Assembly (NCBI GenBank): GCA_049999765.1
Contig: JBNGIQ010009433.1
Location: 1-64,000, forward strand
Length of the DNA: 64,000 bases
Origin: Phaeoceros laevis
Taxonomy: Eukaryota; Anthocerotophyta; Anthocerotopsida; Notothyladales
Direction of reading: 5' to 3'
A program made the position numbers and the translations under genes. Shown one piece after another: positions 41,643 through 53,647 of this stretch; positions within the stretch are counted from its first letter, which is position 1, and the number at the start of each line of letters is the position of its first letter. A model generated the notes under the pieces. The model saw nothing but the letters and a program-made list of their open reading frames with translations. It was not told where the DNA came from and did not search any database.

Positions 41643-44600
41643 ATGGCCGAGGACGAGACTCAGCTGCGGAGTGCTCTTTCGCAGTTGTCGGACCGCATGC
41701 GCGTAAAGCGAGACAAAGGCCTATCTTCCCTTGAGCAAGTGCTTGTGCGCGCTGGTACGGTTTGTGTGCTTCGGCTCCAAATTTGCTGATTTCGTCATGC
41801 TCTGCTTTGTGCAACTCCGGGAATGTCTCTTGTTATTGCGGTTAATTTGGAGTAAGAGAGAACTTCATTTTGAGAGCTCTCTGCATGACACACTGTGTTG
41901 TGGAGTCTGTAGGGAAACCGGAGGTGTGGAGGGTTGCATCAGACCATGCGAGGCAACTGATAGACTCCGAGCAATGGGAGAGCAGACACGGTGGTTTCCT
42001 GGCTGCCAAGGTTTGTGAGGAATTCCACTGGACGTGTAGCCTGGGTGCCGGTATGGCTTCAGCTAAGACGAAATTTGGGAATGCTAATTTGCAATGTGAT
42101 GTTTCATTTCAAATTTCAATGAGGTGCTCATGGGAATTGTGACCCCTTTGTCTGGCTTTGCTCGTCTGTGTATGCCAACACCAGATGATAATTCGCTATG
42201 ACCGCGAGGGATTACTTGCAGAGGAATTGCAAGAGCTTGCATTGAGGCATTTGGAGGACAACGAGCCCTTAGTCAGGTCGGTGAATTGTGGTACCTCCTG
42301 GTGTCACTTAAAGGCACCAGAACATGGGCTCTACATTAACTGCCGGATAATTATGTTTGTGCAGATTAGCTACAGGGGAGTGCCTTGGTGCCCTTGCCCA
42401 GCAGAGAGGATCTTCGATTTACATTTCGTCAAAGGAGTATGTTTGGAGAGTGCGGCCTCTGTTTTCTTGCTCGATTTGCTGCTATTCTCATCCATCAAAC
42501 TCCATTTCTTCCTTTTTGATTGTCCAAGTCATTTTCTCTAATGGTATCTTGCAGTCGGGTACTCGAGTCTATTGAAAAGGATTTTGAGCCAAGTTTCACG
42601 TCGGAAGAAGACACGTGTGGATCCAAAGGGAGCCACAAGCAGGTGAGAGTGAGACCCATAGCATTCCACATCCATGTCATACTGCTTGAGCTGATAGCCA
42701 AGGCTGACAGGTTGCTTCCAGTTGACAGGCAAGTAATAGCGCGTAAACACTAAAGCATGTTGTTTGTGTTGGATATCGTCCTCTTGTTACTAGGATGCCA
42801 CAGGAGGACGAAAATTTCAAGAGACCTCTCTTAGGGCACTGCAGCATTTAATGGAAGGTTGTGCTGATGATTTTCACGCACATGTCGAGCCCGCAGTTTT
42901 GCAGCTTATCATCAGGAGCCTTTGCGACAAGAACCACTTTGTGCGGGAGGCAGGATTTTCTGCTCTATGCTCCCTGTGTAATGTGTCCAATGAAGAGGAA
43001 TTAAAGCAGTAATTGCCCTTACTGTAGATGCTGTTGTTACAGGATGTAAAGATGTACCTTCCAGGCACTTTGTAGTATGTTGCCTCTTGCAGCTTTCTGT
43101 ACCTGCAACACTCCATATTTCTGATGATATCTTTGTCTGACGTCCGCAGAAATGGATCTCTAATAGCTGATAGTCTTGCGAAAGGCCTCAGTGATAGTTG
43201 GAGTCCGGTCCGATATGGTAAAAGATACGAACTACCTCTCTGTATTGACATCACTTACTGAACAGAGGGGACTGATGGCCTGTTGACTATGAATTCTCCT
43301 CTTTGTGCAGAGGCCTCAAAGGCAGTACGCATGTTCATGACAAGAACACTCTCATTCCATGAAGACCTATTTCCAAAACTCCTACCACCCATGTAGAGTT
43401 CAGCCCTAATACCAATTTCAAAGCTGTTCTTGATGTTTTGGCAGAAATGGATGCCAAATGGATGCTGCATAGCTTTGCATGTACGTCGTGAGTCTACCAC
43501 CGTGTGTCTCAAGTACTAAGACAGCGCTTCGAAACCAAAGGACTTTGTACTCACCAAAGGTTTTCCAGGTGCCTTAATCGCTATTATGGAGCTGAAGGAG
43601 TTCGGTTGTATTCTCAGGAAACCTGGAAGACAGTGTTAGGTACAGTTGGGAGGCAAAAGGTGCAACAGTGCATAGACTCAGTTGTTGCTTATTATCTCCA
43701 GGAAGTTCAAGCTGCGAGCCCATTGGTTCGAGAGGTTGGTGGTGTTGCCTTTGGATGTTTGGCCTCTCTGTTTTGTTGAGTTAGATTGCATACAGTCTTT
43801 GATCATGAGTGTTGCAAGCTTTATACAGTTTATGTCCTTCGTAGGCTACCTGCTACTGTATTACAGAGATCGTCTCGAAGGTTGATCATGAGGTAAATGT
43901 CTGACCTTCTTTGAGCACACTGTAACTGCTGTCTGGGACCACCGCACAGGATGGATTGTATCACTATCCCTGAGCGGTTGATGCTTTCGTGCAGGCTCTC
44001 AACAATTATGTGCTGCCTCTAGTTACTGCTTTGATTTACTGCTTCAAGGATCCAAGTTGGTCTGTACGGGATGCTGCTTGCTCAGGTGATAAATGCATGG
44101 AGACACGATTCTAAACGACCCTCCTTGCAAAGTGTACTGACTCCTTGCTATGCTGAGTGACAGCTCTGGGGCGTATAGTTTCGGAGTTTCCAGAGGAGTC
44201 ACGATCCCAACTTTCTCAGCTACACGAGCTGTGGATTGCGCATCTAGCAGACAGTATCCTTTGTCTAGATCCTCTTTGTACAGCGACGCTGGAAGGAAGC
44301 TACCTCAGGCCTAACTAAAGTATTCATGTTCCTTCTTGAACTCTTCTTAGATGTGTCATCTGTTCGAGAGAATTCAGCATTCGCTCTTGGAAGTGCAATG
44401 CGCACATACAAAGAGGATACTATCATTAAGGTTTGCACTGTCAAAGTAATGCTTGGTTCTGATTTGAGTTATCTCGTAGGATCCTTGACAGCCTGTTCCA
44501 GAACATGATCACGTGCTTGGATAATACATGGAGCTTAGGTAGACTACCAGCCAGACCTGGTGTTTTCTGATATATCACGCCAGTTTCCTTTACTGTAGGT

Positions 44601-45775
44601 ACTTGAGACCTTGCAGAAGCTGCTTCTGTGTGCGAAGGAGCAGAATGTTCCCAAGTGTTACAGTAGGCAGAAGGCGGATAGCCAAAGGTAGTAGTTTAAC
44701 CTTACAGATCAGGTTTTCTTATTCCGGCCATGAGATTCTGTGACTGGTTGGCAAAAGTCCCCTGCTTAGCGTATCCCATCTCGTGGCATGCAGATCAATT
44801 TCAGGAGATGAATCACCCCAGGTGAGTTCTGGCCAGGCGGAAGCTGATTGTTTTCTGGTGATTGTGCAGTTTAGATTTTTCTCAGCAGAAGTAACGACTC
44901 CGGTCCTGTCCTTATAGAGGGCATAACGATGCAGTGAATGGCTTCTTTCATGACGGGAGTTCTTGGTTGGCTGGTGCAGCATAGTACGGCAAAATGTGGC
45001 TGTTGTGTAGGTGAATATAGTGAGACAGGGGATCGTGGTTTTTTAGGGCGAGGAGAACCATGGGAGGCTTCAGATGGAGCAATTTATTTGCTCCGCGAGC
45101 TTACTAGTGTAGCTCCAGATCGTGCTGTGCCTTTCCTGCCAAAGCTTGCGGATCTGGTACGAGTTCTGTCAGTAAACCGCGTGAAGGAGAGATGGAACCT
45201 TTGAGAGAATGGATCTACTTCCTGACGAGGCTTAATGAGGAAAATTCTGATGCAGTTTGTTTGCTGTCTCCAGGGTTATTGCACGAACTTCAAGCAGTAC
45301 CCTTACCTACTTGAGACTTTGTACAGGCTATTGCCCTCCATAGCGCAGGTATGTTGCGTCAGCGATTGCAGTAGTCTGTACCTCACATTGTGCTTTGTGA
45401 GTCAGTAACCGCCAATGTCCACCGCGCTCATCTCTGTGCGACAGAATCTAGGAAAAAAGCGGTTCAAGCCATTTTTGGATCTTTACATCGATCCTCTTTT
45501 CCACGCCCTTTCATGTGGGCAGGTACGTATACTTTGGCCCTCCACTCCTTAAGAAAGCAGCACAGGCGAAAAGCTCAGCTAACTGGGAATTGATGTAGAG
45601 GGTGGCGGAAACTGCTGCCGGTTACTGCGTTTCCAAACTGCTTCCCTTCATCGGCCCGAACATTTTCAAAGCTAGACTCAACGAAGGGCAGCTACACATA
45701 TTGGCAACTAGCCCGTTTGTCCGATCGGACCTGCCACCCTCCCAAAATGATGAGCGAGGTCACTTGGCAATGTAA
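41643..45775 (+). CDS. Large HEAT/ARM-repeat protein
   Basis: About 20 small exons in phase: 41643..41754, 41877..42010, 42185..42276, 42365..42436, 42555..42642, 42794..43008, 43150..43217, 43311..43392, 43569..43734, 43845..43892, 43995..44085, 44164..44253, 44351..44430, 44599..44687, 44794..44821, unresolved exon(s) about 44870-45156, 45274..45349, 45445..45522 and 45599..45775. HEAT-type helices include EVWRVASDHARQLIDSEQWE, QETSLRALQHLMEG, DKNHFVREAGFSALCSLCN, DSWSPVRY, DPSWSVRDAACS and EPWEASDGAIYLLRELTSVA. The family is plant ARM-fold scaffolding of unknown role. Two points are unsettled: the exon around 44870-45000, and a C4 run at 45300-45303 that puts the GYCTNF and YLLETLYRLLPSIAQ parts one base out of frame. 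Its promoter and exon 1 have two extra copies in the window. Confidence 0.75.
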
Positions 45776-46345
45776 ACGGAAGCCTGCTTTGCAGGTGAAT
45801 TCGAAGCAAATGTCTTGCGGCATTCACCACAAGTTGTGATCTTTAGTTAGATACTTGGTCAAAATTCGAAAGCCGATACTAAGAAACGTGCATGATAATT
45901 AATACCAAGCGGCATATTTTGAAAACGCTTCTTGTGCGAGTCAAACGCCATGAGCCATCCAACTGTCGGTGTGGAAAGAAAAGCGGGAAATTTCCAGACT
46001 GGAAAAATAAGCAGCCCACCCTCTCTCGCCACTCGCCTTCCATCCCTTCATCCTCTCGCATACTACTGCAGAAGTCACTAAAGAAATTGGGAGGAATCCA
46101 AGGGAACACACCTATGGCGGTGGCCATAGCCTTGCGGCCGTGCAACCCCACAATCACGCCACGGCCCCGCCTCGCCCGTCAGCTGATCAGCCGCTTCCTT
46201 CTGCGCTCCACAGCCTCGCTCCGTCGCTCGCTGCCTTCAGCGCCTGCCAGCCCGCTCCCGTCTCGGCAGAACAATATGATGTAATTCTCCTCCATCGTCT
46301 GGCTGATTAGGGACCAGCTGCGGTGAGCCGTGCTCCGCAAGCACA
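45776..46345. other. Spacer/promoter upstream of PP4
   Basis: 3' flank of the HEAT gene followed by the presumed promoter and leader of the phosphatase gene. A 130-codon ORF at 45892-46284 is Pro/Ser/Arg-rich with no family signal and is probably leader sequence. Confidence 0.4.
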
Positions 46346-48225
46346 ATGTCAGACCTAGATAGGCAGATAGAGCAGCTGAAACGATGCGAGCCTCTGAAGG
46401 AATCCGAGGTGAAAGCGCTGTGTCTGAAAGCCATGGAGATTCTTGTGGAGGAAAGCAATGTGCAGAGAGTTGATGCTCCTGTTACTGTAAGTCCCTTTTC
46501 CGCTGTTTGTCTTGGAAATGCTTCAGTCTCGGGTACGTCTTATTAGGTTTAAGTTCTTCGCTTGGGACCAATGTTCTTCCTGCAGATGAAGATAGTGCCA
46601 CCGCGCACCAATTTCCAGATCTCTGTCGGAATGTAGGTTCTCGAATTTCCTGTAAAACACTGGCAGGTTTCTGCATCTTCGTCGGCTGACGTCTAATCTT
46701 GGCACCTTGCTGTTCCAGATTTGTGGCGATATCCATGGGCAGTTCTATGACCTAGTAGAGCTTTTTAAAGTTGGTGGAGATTGCCCACAAACAAACTATT
46801 TGTTTCTAGGCGACTTTGTTGATCGCGGTTTTTATTCGGTAGAGACGTTTTTGCTATTGCTCGCCTTGAAGGTATGCTTTTACCGCTTTCAGTGTGAAGC
46901 GCATTCTTTTCGCTTGTTCTTAGTGATGCGGGATGACGGAGTTCACTCTGGTTGGTGCAGGTTAGATATCCAGACCGGATAACTCTCATCCGAGGCAACC
47001 ATGAAAGCCGTCAAATTACTCAGGTGTCTTGGTTTCCTATGCTGGCGACAAACTTTTTCTTGGATGGTTAGAGAGGTTTTGAAGTGAAGCCCGTAGGATT
47101 GCTTCCTGCGGGATGCTGGAGCCAGAGTGGTGCCCTGTCATGACTTGTCTGGCTTATTTAGGTCTCTTGTTTTTTTGTTGGGGGGGCTTTGGACTAGTTG
47201 TGTGCTTACTACATCAATCATATGTGGCAGGTGTATGGATTTTATGATGAGTGCCTAAGGAAGTACGGTTCTGTGAATGTCTGGAGATACTGCACAGACA
47301 TATTTGATTATCTGAGGTCTTTGATCTTCTCCGTTTCTGTTTTGATTTATAATTCTGCAGTAGTAGTCGCAGTAGGAAAAATACTGTTTCCTTGCATGTA
47401 GTATGTCGTGTATCCAACCATTCAGCATTTACCACATGGTTCTTTGTCTGGACAGCCTGTCAGCTCTAATTGAGTCGAAGATCTTTGGTGTTCATGGTGG
47501 TCTGTCCCCCTCCATAACAACCTTGGATCAGGTATGCAGCCTAGTGTAAGGGGTTGCTTTGCCTTTGGAGTTGTTTGGGATTTGTGCCCAATCCAGTGGT
47601 GTGTCTCGCAATTGTATTTGTCCGATAAAGTTTGTTTTGTCGCTGGTGTATGACAGATACGAACAATTGATCGGAAACAAGAAGTGCCACACGATGGGGC
47701 TATGTGTGATCTCCTATGGTCTGATCCAGATGACATCGAAGGGTGGGGTGTAAGTCCCCGGGGGGCAGGCTTTCTGTTTGGTGGAAATGTTGTCACAACA
47801 TTCAATCACACAAACAAGGTTGAGTTGATTTGCCGAGCCCATCAACTTGTGATGGAGGGATACAAGTGGATGTTCAACAACCAGGTTGTAACAGTATGGT
47901 CGGCGCCAAACTATTGCTACAGGTGAGTGAAGAGGACTTGCATCTCTGTTGACACTGATCCTGGTTACAAGTTACTTGCCAGCTAAGTCTGTGCTTTGGC
48001 ACACAGGTGTGGCAATGTTGCTGCCATTCTTGAACTGGATGAGCATCTGAACAAGAAATTCACCGTGTTTGAAGCTGCTCCTCAGGTACACCCTACTTTT
48101 GTCTCAGCTGATTATTGATGAGATCGTTTTTTTCGTTCGTTTCTCTGAAACGGTGTGTACCTGTTGGGTTCCAGGAGGCGAGGGGCGTTCCTTCCAAGAA
48201 GCCGGCGCCTGACTACTTTCTATAA
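46346..48225 (+). CDS. PPX: Serine/threonine protein phosphatase 4 catalytic subunit (PPX)
   Basis: Eight exons, 46346..46486, 46719..46871, 46961..47023, 47231..47316, 47456..47531, 47657..47922, 48007..48085 and 48175..48225, give 304 aa, the normal PP4C length. All PPP-family metal motifs are intact: GDIHGQ, GDFVDRG, GNHE, plus RICRAHQL-type HQL ([12 protein letters not shown]) and SAPNYCYR. N-terminal [20 protein letters not shown] and C-terminal PDYFL identify PP4 over PP2A and PP6; the terminal Leu is the carboxymethylation site in the family. PP4 acts with R2/R3 regulatory subunits on nuclear and DNA-damage targets. A one-residue gap relative to many PP4s occurs at DIEGWG. Confidence 0.95.
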
Positions 48226-48806
48226 GTTTTTGGGACCTTTGGGAATTTTTGTAGATTGGGTTCTTTCTTTCTCGGTGTGGGCTAGGTTGTTACTGTTTTG
48301 AAGTCACTAGTTTCTCGAGCTCTCAACTTACCGTCAATAGGCTTCTGTGAAGAGATTTGAGGATCCATTATTTGCAGCAGCGTGTACCTTACTGGTCCAC
48401 TAGCTGCGGTTACCCATTTGTACTATAGCCAGGCCGTAGGGTATGAAAATAATGGTCAATGCGTCCTGCGATGTCCCACCAGTATCAAAGGCGATTTAGG
48501 ATTTTCCCTGGGGGCCGTCTGGTTCGGCCCTATCGGTCACTGGCCATGAGAATGAAAACAGGTAAGATTGAAGGCTACAAGACTTGATTGCAAATCTTCT
48601 CTGGAAATCCGGATGGGCAGTGAATTGAAGGGTCTCCAATTGTCTAGTTGTGATTCTTGTGAAGCACAGCAGTTCTACACAAATCGCAAAGCAGTTTCTA
48701 GTACTATCTACAGACTCGTTCCCACACCACCCCTCTAATCAGACTTAATAATTTTAGTATAGAGTCGAATACGGTCTTGAGATTCGAAAGTCGTTCCTTC
48801 GTTCCC
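48226..48806. other. Convergent 3' spacer between PP4 and CHS
   Basis: PP4 (plus) and CHS (minus) converge here, so both 3' ends lie in this interval. No gene or strong repeat was seen. Confidence 0.45.
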
Positions 48807-50356
48807 TCAAGTGGTGATGGCTCGCAGGAGGAGCGTCTCAACGGTGAGGCCGGGGCCGAAGCCGATCAACGCACCCCACTCGCACCCTTCGCCGGTGGTG
48901 CCGCAGCCCGCGGACGTGGAGCGCTTCCTCACCTCGTCCAGCACGAAGAGCACAGAAGCGCTGGACATGTTGCCGTAGTCGGCCAGCACCTTGCGCGTGC
49001 CCTCCAGCTTGTCCTTGCGCAGCTTGAGCTTGGCCTCCATCTGGTCCAGGATGGCCGGCCCGCCCGGGTGCACCGCCCAGAACATGTCGTTCCAGGCGGC
49101 GGACGGCGCGCCCACCACCTTCACGGCCTCCGCCAAGATGCGCTCGATGTGCTTGGTGATGAGGCCGGGCACGTCCTTGAGCAGGTGGAAGATGAGGCCG
49201 GCCTCGGTGAGGTGGCCCTCGATGGCGCCGTCGCTCTCGGGCAGCACCGTCTCCCCGGCGAAGTGGATCTCGAAGAGCGGCCGCTCCACGGGCAGGGGGT
49301 CCGAGCCGATGATCATGGCGGCCGCGCCGTCGCCGAACAGCGCCGATCCCACCAGCCCGTCCAGGTGGCTCTCGCTCGGAGCTCTGCAGAAACCGATCGA
49401 GCTCGATCATCATCAGCAGCAGCAGCTACAATCGCTTGGCAATGCAAGCACGTCCCAGCAAGGAATGAATGAAGAAGAACGATACGCACCTGAAGGTGAC
49501 GGCGGTGACCTCGCTGCAGGCGACGAGCACCCGCGCCCCGGCGTTGTTCTCGGCCAGGTCCTTGGCGACTCGCGTGACGGTGGCGCCCGCGAAGCAGCCC
49601 TGCTGGTACAGCATCACGCGCTTCACGCTGGGGCGCAGGCCCAGCAGCTTGGCCACCGCCAGGTCCGCTCCGGGCATGTTGACGCCGCTGGTGGTGCCGA
49701 AGACGACGTGCGTGATGTGCGACTTGGGCTGCCCCCACTCCTTGATCGCCTTGAGGGCCGCCTCCGCCGCCAGGCGGGGCACCTCCACCACGGCCATGTC
49801 CTGCCGCGCGTCCAGCGACGCGTCGCGGTAGGAGCAGATGCCGGGGTTGGCGCGCAGGATCTCCTCCGTCAGGTAGAAGTGGCGCTTCTTGATCCCCGAC
49901 CGCTCGCCTGCATCCACCACTCACGCAGACGCGGCAGGTAGGCCCTCGTCAGAATGCTCATTTGCTGTGACTGCTGACAGCTGATCGTCCCTCCACCGAT
50001 CAATCGACATCAACAAATTCATGCAACACCCGATCGACAGATACATGCACAACAAACACACAGACAGACCCACCACGCCCCCTGAGCTTACAGATGCGCT
50101 CGAACTTGGCCTTGAGCTGCGTCTTGTCGCCGCTGTTGGTGACGTCGAAGAAGAAGTCGGGGTACGCGCTCTGCTCGAAGGCGGCGGGAGGATTGGCCGT
50201 CCCGATGGCCAGCACCGTCGCAGGCCCTTCCGCCCGGGCCAGCCTGCGGGGCCCCGCGTGCCTCCCGTTCTTCGCAACCCCATTGCCAGCAGCAGCCTGT
50301 CGAGCGGAAGGAGCTGCGGCGGCGGCTGCCACCGCTGCTTCAGCTGCGATTGGCAT
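48807..50356 (-). CDS. CHS: Chalcone synthase-type type III polyketide synthase
   Basis: Three exons, complement(48807..49383, 49490..49907, 50092..50356), give 419 aa. The catalytic triad is intact: Cys in [11 protein letters not shown], His in [12 protein letters not shown], Asn in [11 protein letters not shown]. The signature [13 protein letters not shown] and gatekeeper-region sequence [10 protein letters not shown] are present. Substrate-lining Thr residues are seen in [12 protein letters not shown] and SEVTAVTFR. Intron 1 splits the Cys codon in [12 protein letters not shown], the classic CHS intron position; intron 2 after TAVTFR is extra. CHS condenses p-coumaroyl-CoA with three malonyl-CoA to naringenin chalcone; stilbene or other starter use cannot be excluded. 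The N-terminal ~45 residues are an Ala-rich extension. Coding DNA is strikingly GC-rich, unlike neighbours. Confidence 0.92.
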
Positions 50357-52012
50357 CGTCGTCTGTTCTGTGCAAAACGCCGTACAGCAGTGCTGCAGTG
50401 AGTGACTTTCTGAGCTAGGAGGAATTCGGTAGCTAGCGAGAATCCAAGCTGGCAAGAAGCCGTACGCTTCCTGCCCTCGGGAGACTGTTCTGCCGGTGCT
50501 GGGAGAAGCTAAGCTTTGGCGTTGTCAGGGCCGCGCGCGCACAGCCGAGAACGGTGAGATGACCAAAGACAGCCTGAGGGGAGGTCGCCAAGGAAAACGA
50601 CTCTCAGGAGCGCGCGGGAGTCCAAGCTTGCCTGATTGTTTTGGTGTGCTAAACCGCGGCGTTGGAAGCCCTTAATATACCTGCTCAGTGCGTGCTGGCC
50701 AGCTAATCGGTGATCATCACCTGCAGGTCTGTGTCGACACGCGTACGGCAACCGGGGGGCCTGCGCCAGAGAAAGAGGGCGGTCAAACGGATGCCAAGAG
50801 GGTGCTGCCGCTTGAGGCGGCAGGTGAGCTCAGCAACCAACTCATGATCTTTCCGCGCCTAAATTGGCCTTTTTTTTTCTTGACTCAAGTCACACTAAAA
50901 CATCCTACGGGGCTCGACGCCATATCAAAAGATTTCAGAGTCTGATCAGTGGCAGCAGTGCCATCTTTGCCACAAGATCTAGCTAGGACACCCTTTTTGA
51001 TGTCTTCAGCCTACCGGGCATGCATATACTGCATGTTTTTTCAGTCAACCAGATTAATATTGTCGGGACGACACCAAGCACTTTGTGTGTTGTCGCGCCA
51101 CGGATCGCAGGCGCCAGATAAATGACCCCGGGTCGAGGTGCCTTACAAGTGTGAGCGGTTCATTCAGCTGGCATTGCCTGCTTACTGCTCACTGCTCACC
51201 GCTCACTGCTCACTGCTCACGCAGGATCGTCGTGTTTGATGCTGCTCTTGATTTACTGATTATAGGTCGGCCTCATTCTAAGTGGTCGGTACGGACGACA
51301 AGCACTGCCCATCTACACTAGTATGTTGCAATGTTAACAAGTGTGAGGGGTTCATTCAGCTGGCATTGCCTGTTTACCGGTCACGCAGAATCGTCGTGTT
51401 CGATGCTGCTCTTGATTTACTGATTATAGGTCGGCCTCATCCTAAGTGGCCGGTACGGACGACAAGCACTGCCCATCAACCTTAGAATGTTGCAATAGAT
51501 TAGCGCCCTCCTGGAATACTGCAAGTTTGGTAATCGTGTTTCACGCTTGTGACTCTGCAAATTACAACTGAAAATACCTGTATCCCGTCAATCGCCATAA
51601 AATTGCATGAATACACTTCTTCTTGCCATACACCACAAAAATAGAGTTAAGCAATTTGATCCAGTCTGTAGGATCCTGCCCTACAAATTTCAAGTAGAGT
51701 CTATCATGAAACAGGCTGCCATAGGCCGTTCAGTCGCATAGGTTGCCTGCTTTGCAAAATGGGCACCACTTAAACTCCCATATGTGTGGAAGATTTTAGT
51801 ATTGGGTACCTGGAAGTGAGAATGCCCAGCCTCAGGTACCAGTAGCTAGCCGAGGTGGTATGGGTAGGATGCCTCTGGACAGCCCATACCTAAGGTATCG
51901 TAGCTAAACCCACACCTAGTGAAAACAGCACACCACAAGTTCTTCGTGCTGAACTAAGCCCCCAAAACATTGCAGCACTGGTGAGTGCTGACTTGACTGG
52001 GGATCCATGCAC
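50357..52012. other. CHS promoter region and repeats
   Basis: Upstream region of CHS (TATA-like TTAATATACC near 50672) and 3' flank of the F-box gene. It contains the tandem duplication described at 51148-51500. No coding exon is supported. Confidence 0.45.
51148..51500 (+). repeat. Two ~180-bp tandem repeats with internal CACTGCTCA minisatellite
   Basis: AAGTGTGAGSGGTTCATTCAG starts both units; each then runs through GGCATTGCCTG, CACGCAGRATCGTCGTGTT, TTGATTTACTGATTATAGG and GTACGGACGACAAGCACTGC. The first unit has an extra ~40-bp run of CACTGCTCA-like 9-10-mers (51180-51222). Confidence 0.85.
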
Positions 52013-53647
52013 TCAAGAGGTTACTGCCCCAGGCCAGTCTGGGCTATCCTGCTTGGTGACGAACTCCCTGAATACGGGACTGAAGAGGCAAAAATCACTG
52101 GACAACCTGTGACGATCTAAACCTCGGTAGACGATACTCCATGTCTCCAAATCCACGTCGTAGGCCACTAAGTGGCTGCGGAAGGTTTTAGGTTCCTCAA
52201 ACTCACCAACAGACAAGCACAGGTTCTGTCCAGCGAGAACTGCAGAGGTCAAGTACCTGAGGGTTTGAGGCACGGGTGCATCACCTGGAGACTCCATCAG
52301 GACCCGCCAAAGATGTTCAGGGAGAGCAGTGGTTTTCTGCCAGCTCAAGTCGTTGAAGTCCAGCTCCCAGATGCCAATGTCCAAATGGTGAGAACTGTCC
52401 CAGATGTCCCAGTCCTCAGAAGCGTCGTCTGAACGGTACTGGTTCACTAAGAATACTCTGCCCAAGTGCTCCAAGATCTTACTGGGTCCCAAGTTGCTGT
52501 CCAGAAGCCTCACAAATTTGCCATCATCCACATTGTAAACTCTGATGGCTACCCCATAGTCGCCGGTAGCCATCTCAACCAAGTACAGCAGGCCGTCGGA
52601 GACAACATATTGCGGCCACTCAGGGACCTGGTCTTCCAAGCTATCCGGAAAATCGTACCACACAGAATGACCTATTCTCTCCTCCAACTCCGACTTAGTC
52701 CATGTTCCACTTTTGGAGGAATACACGCTGAGTGCTGGCCTTAGGTCTTTGCTACCATCAGAGTGGAGAACCACGAGCTGGAAATGTCCGTAAAACGAGT
52801 ACTTCAACTGCGCTCTCTGATGGACGAAGTGGTTGTATTCGAATGTAATAAAATGCCGAGGCAGCTCCTCCCACTGCAGAGTCATAGGATGCAAGACACA
52901 CAAATCAATGGCCCGCTTCCCCTGCTCCTCCCACAGGTTCCCACGCTTGAAGACATAGATGAGACCATCTTGCACAATGCAACACGAAGGGTGAAACTGC
53001 TTGAACCTGTCAGGGAGGGCCCTGGGAAACTCCAACCTGTGAACCTCAAGCGCACCAGACTCCGGGGTTAGATAGGAAACGTCGGTAGGGCGAGGCTTGC
53101 ATCGAGCCAGCCGGCCAGGATTGCACTCCACAGCACAGATAAGAGGGTCACCGCCGGGCCCCAGTTCACAATACAGCTTCATAAACTCGGGAGACCGGAG
53201 GACACTCTTCCACCCTTTCGATACCATAGAAAAGCGGTGCAGGCTGTCCAAAGGCAGCATAGCCAGGCACCTCCCCAGAACGTCCTCGGGAAGTCTGCTC
53301 CACAGCTCCGGATCCATCTCCTCCAACCTCCCGGCCCCATTCGACTTTTCCACCAACTCCCCCTGCAAAACCCGCACCACGAAATGTGGCTCTTCCAGCG
53401 TTACGTCACAGTCCTCGCAGTGATCCACCCCGTAACGCGACCTTGCGTGCCTGTTCTGAATATGAACCAGTGTCTTGCCATTTATGCTTTTGGCATCGTC
53501 CCTCCATGACAGGTTGCAGCTGAAGTACACCTCCGACGAGTAGCCGTCCATGGGGGAATCGTCGGTATCATACTCCTCGGAACTAGGATCCGAATCATCG
53601 CTCGCCCAGGAGAACGCATCGGAGTACGCATCGGGCTCGTTCTCCAT
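52013..53647 (-). CDS. F-box protein with kelch-like C-terminus, acidic N-terminus
   Basis: Single exon, 544 aa from ATG 53647. Residues ~1-35 are acidic (DDSDPSSEEYDTDDSPMDG). The F-box is at ~115-155: LWSRLPEDVLGRCLAMLPLD, then RFSMVSKGWKSVL. The C-terminal 350 residues show propeller-like strands with YDV/YNV and Trp motifs (ALSVYSSKSGTWTKSELE, IRVYNVDDGKFVRLLD, VAYDVDLETWSIVYRG). A CX2C pair (HCEDCDV) precedes the F-box. Expected role: SCF substrate receptor of unknown target. It is not a close copy of the F-box gene at 19708-20868. Confidence 0.87.
   Translation of the reverse strand: MENEPDAYSDAFSWASDDSDPSSEEYDTDDSPMDGYSSEVYFSCNLSWRDDAKSINGKTLVHIQNRHARSRYGVDHCEDCDVTLEEPHFVVRVLQGELVEKSNGAGRLEEMDPELWSRLPEDVLGRCLAMLPLDSLHRFSMVSKGWKSVLRSPEFMKLYCELGPGGDPLICAVECNPGRLARCKPRPTDVSYLTPESGALEVHRLEFPRALPDRFKQFHPSCCIVQDGLIYVFKRGNLWEEQGKRAIDLCVLHPMTLQWEELPRHFITFEYNHFVHQRAQLKYSFYGHFQLVVLHSDGSKDLRPALSVYSSKSGTWTKSELEERIGHSVWYDFPDSLEDQVPEWPQYVVSDGLLYLVEMATGDYGVAIRVYNVDDGKFVRLLDSNLGPSKILEHLGRVFLVNQYRSDDASEDWDIWDSSHHLDIGIWELDFNDLSWQKTTALPEHLWRVLMESPGDAPVPQTLRYLTSAVLAGQNLCLSVGEFEEPKTFRSHLVAYDVDLETWSIVYRGLDRHRLSSDFCLFSPVFREFVTKQDSPDWPGAVTS

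Noticed and set aside
45892-46284. 130-aa Pro/Ser/Arg-rich ORF before PP4
   Set aside because: Low complexity, lies in the presumed leader, no family signal.
48777-49941. Long ORFs (up to 316 aa) opposite and out of frame with CHS
   Set aside because: GC-rich CHS codons remove stops from the other frames; the CHS frame holds the catalytic triad and introns.
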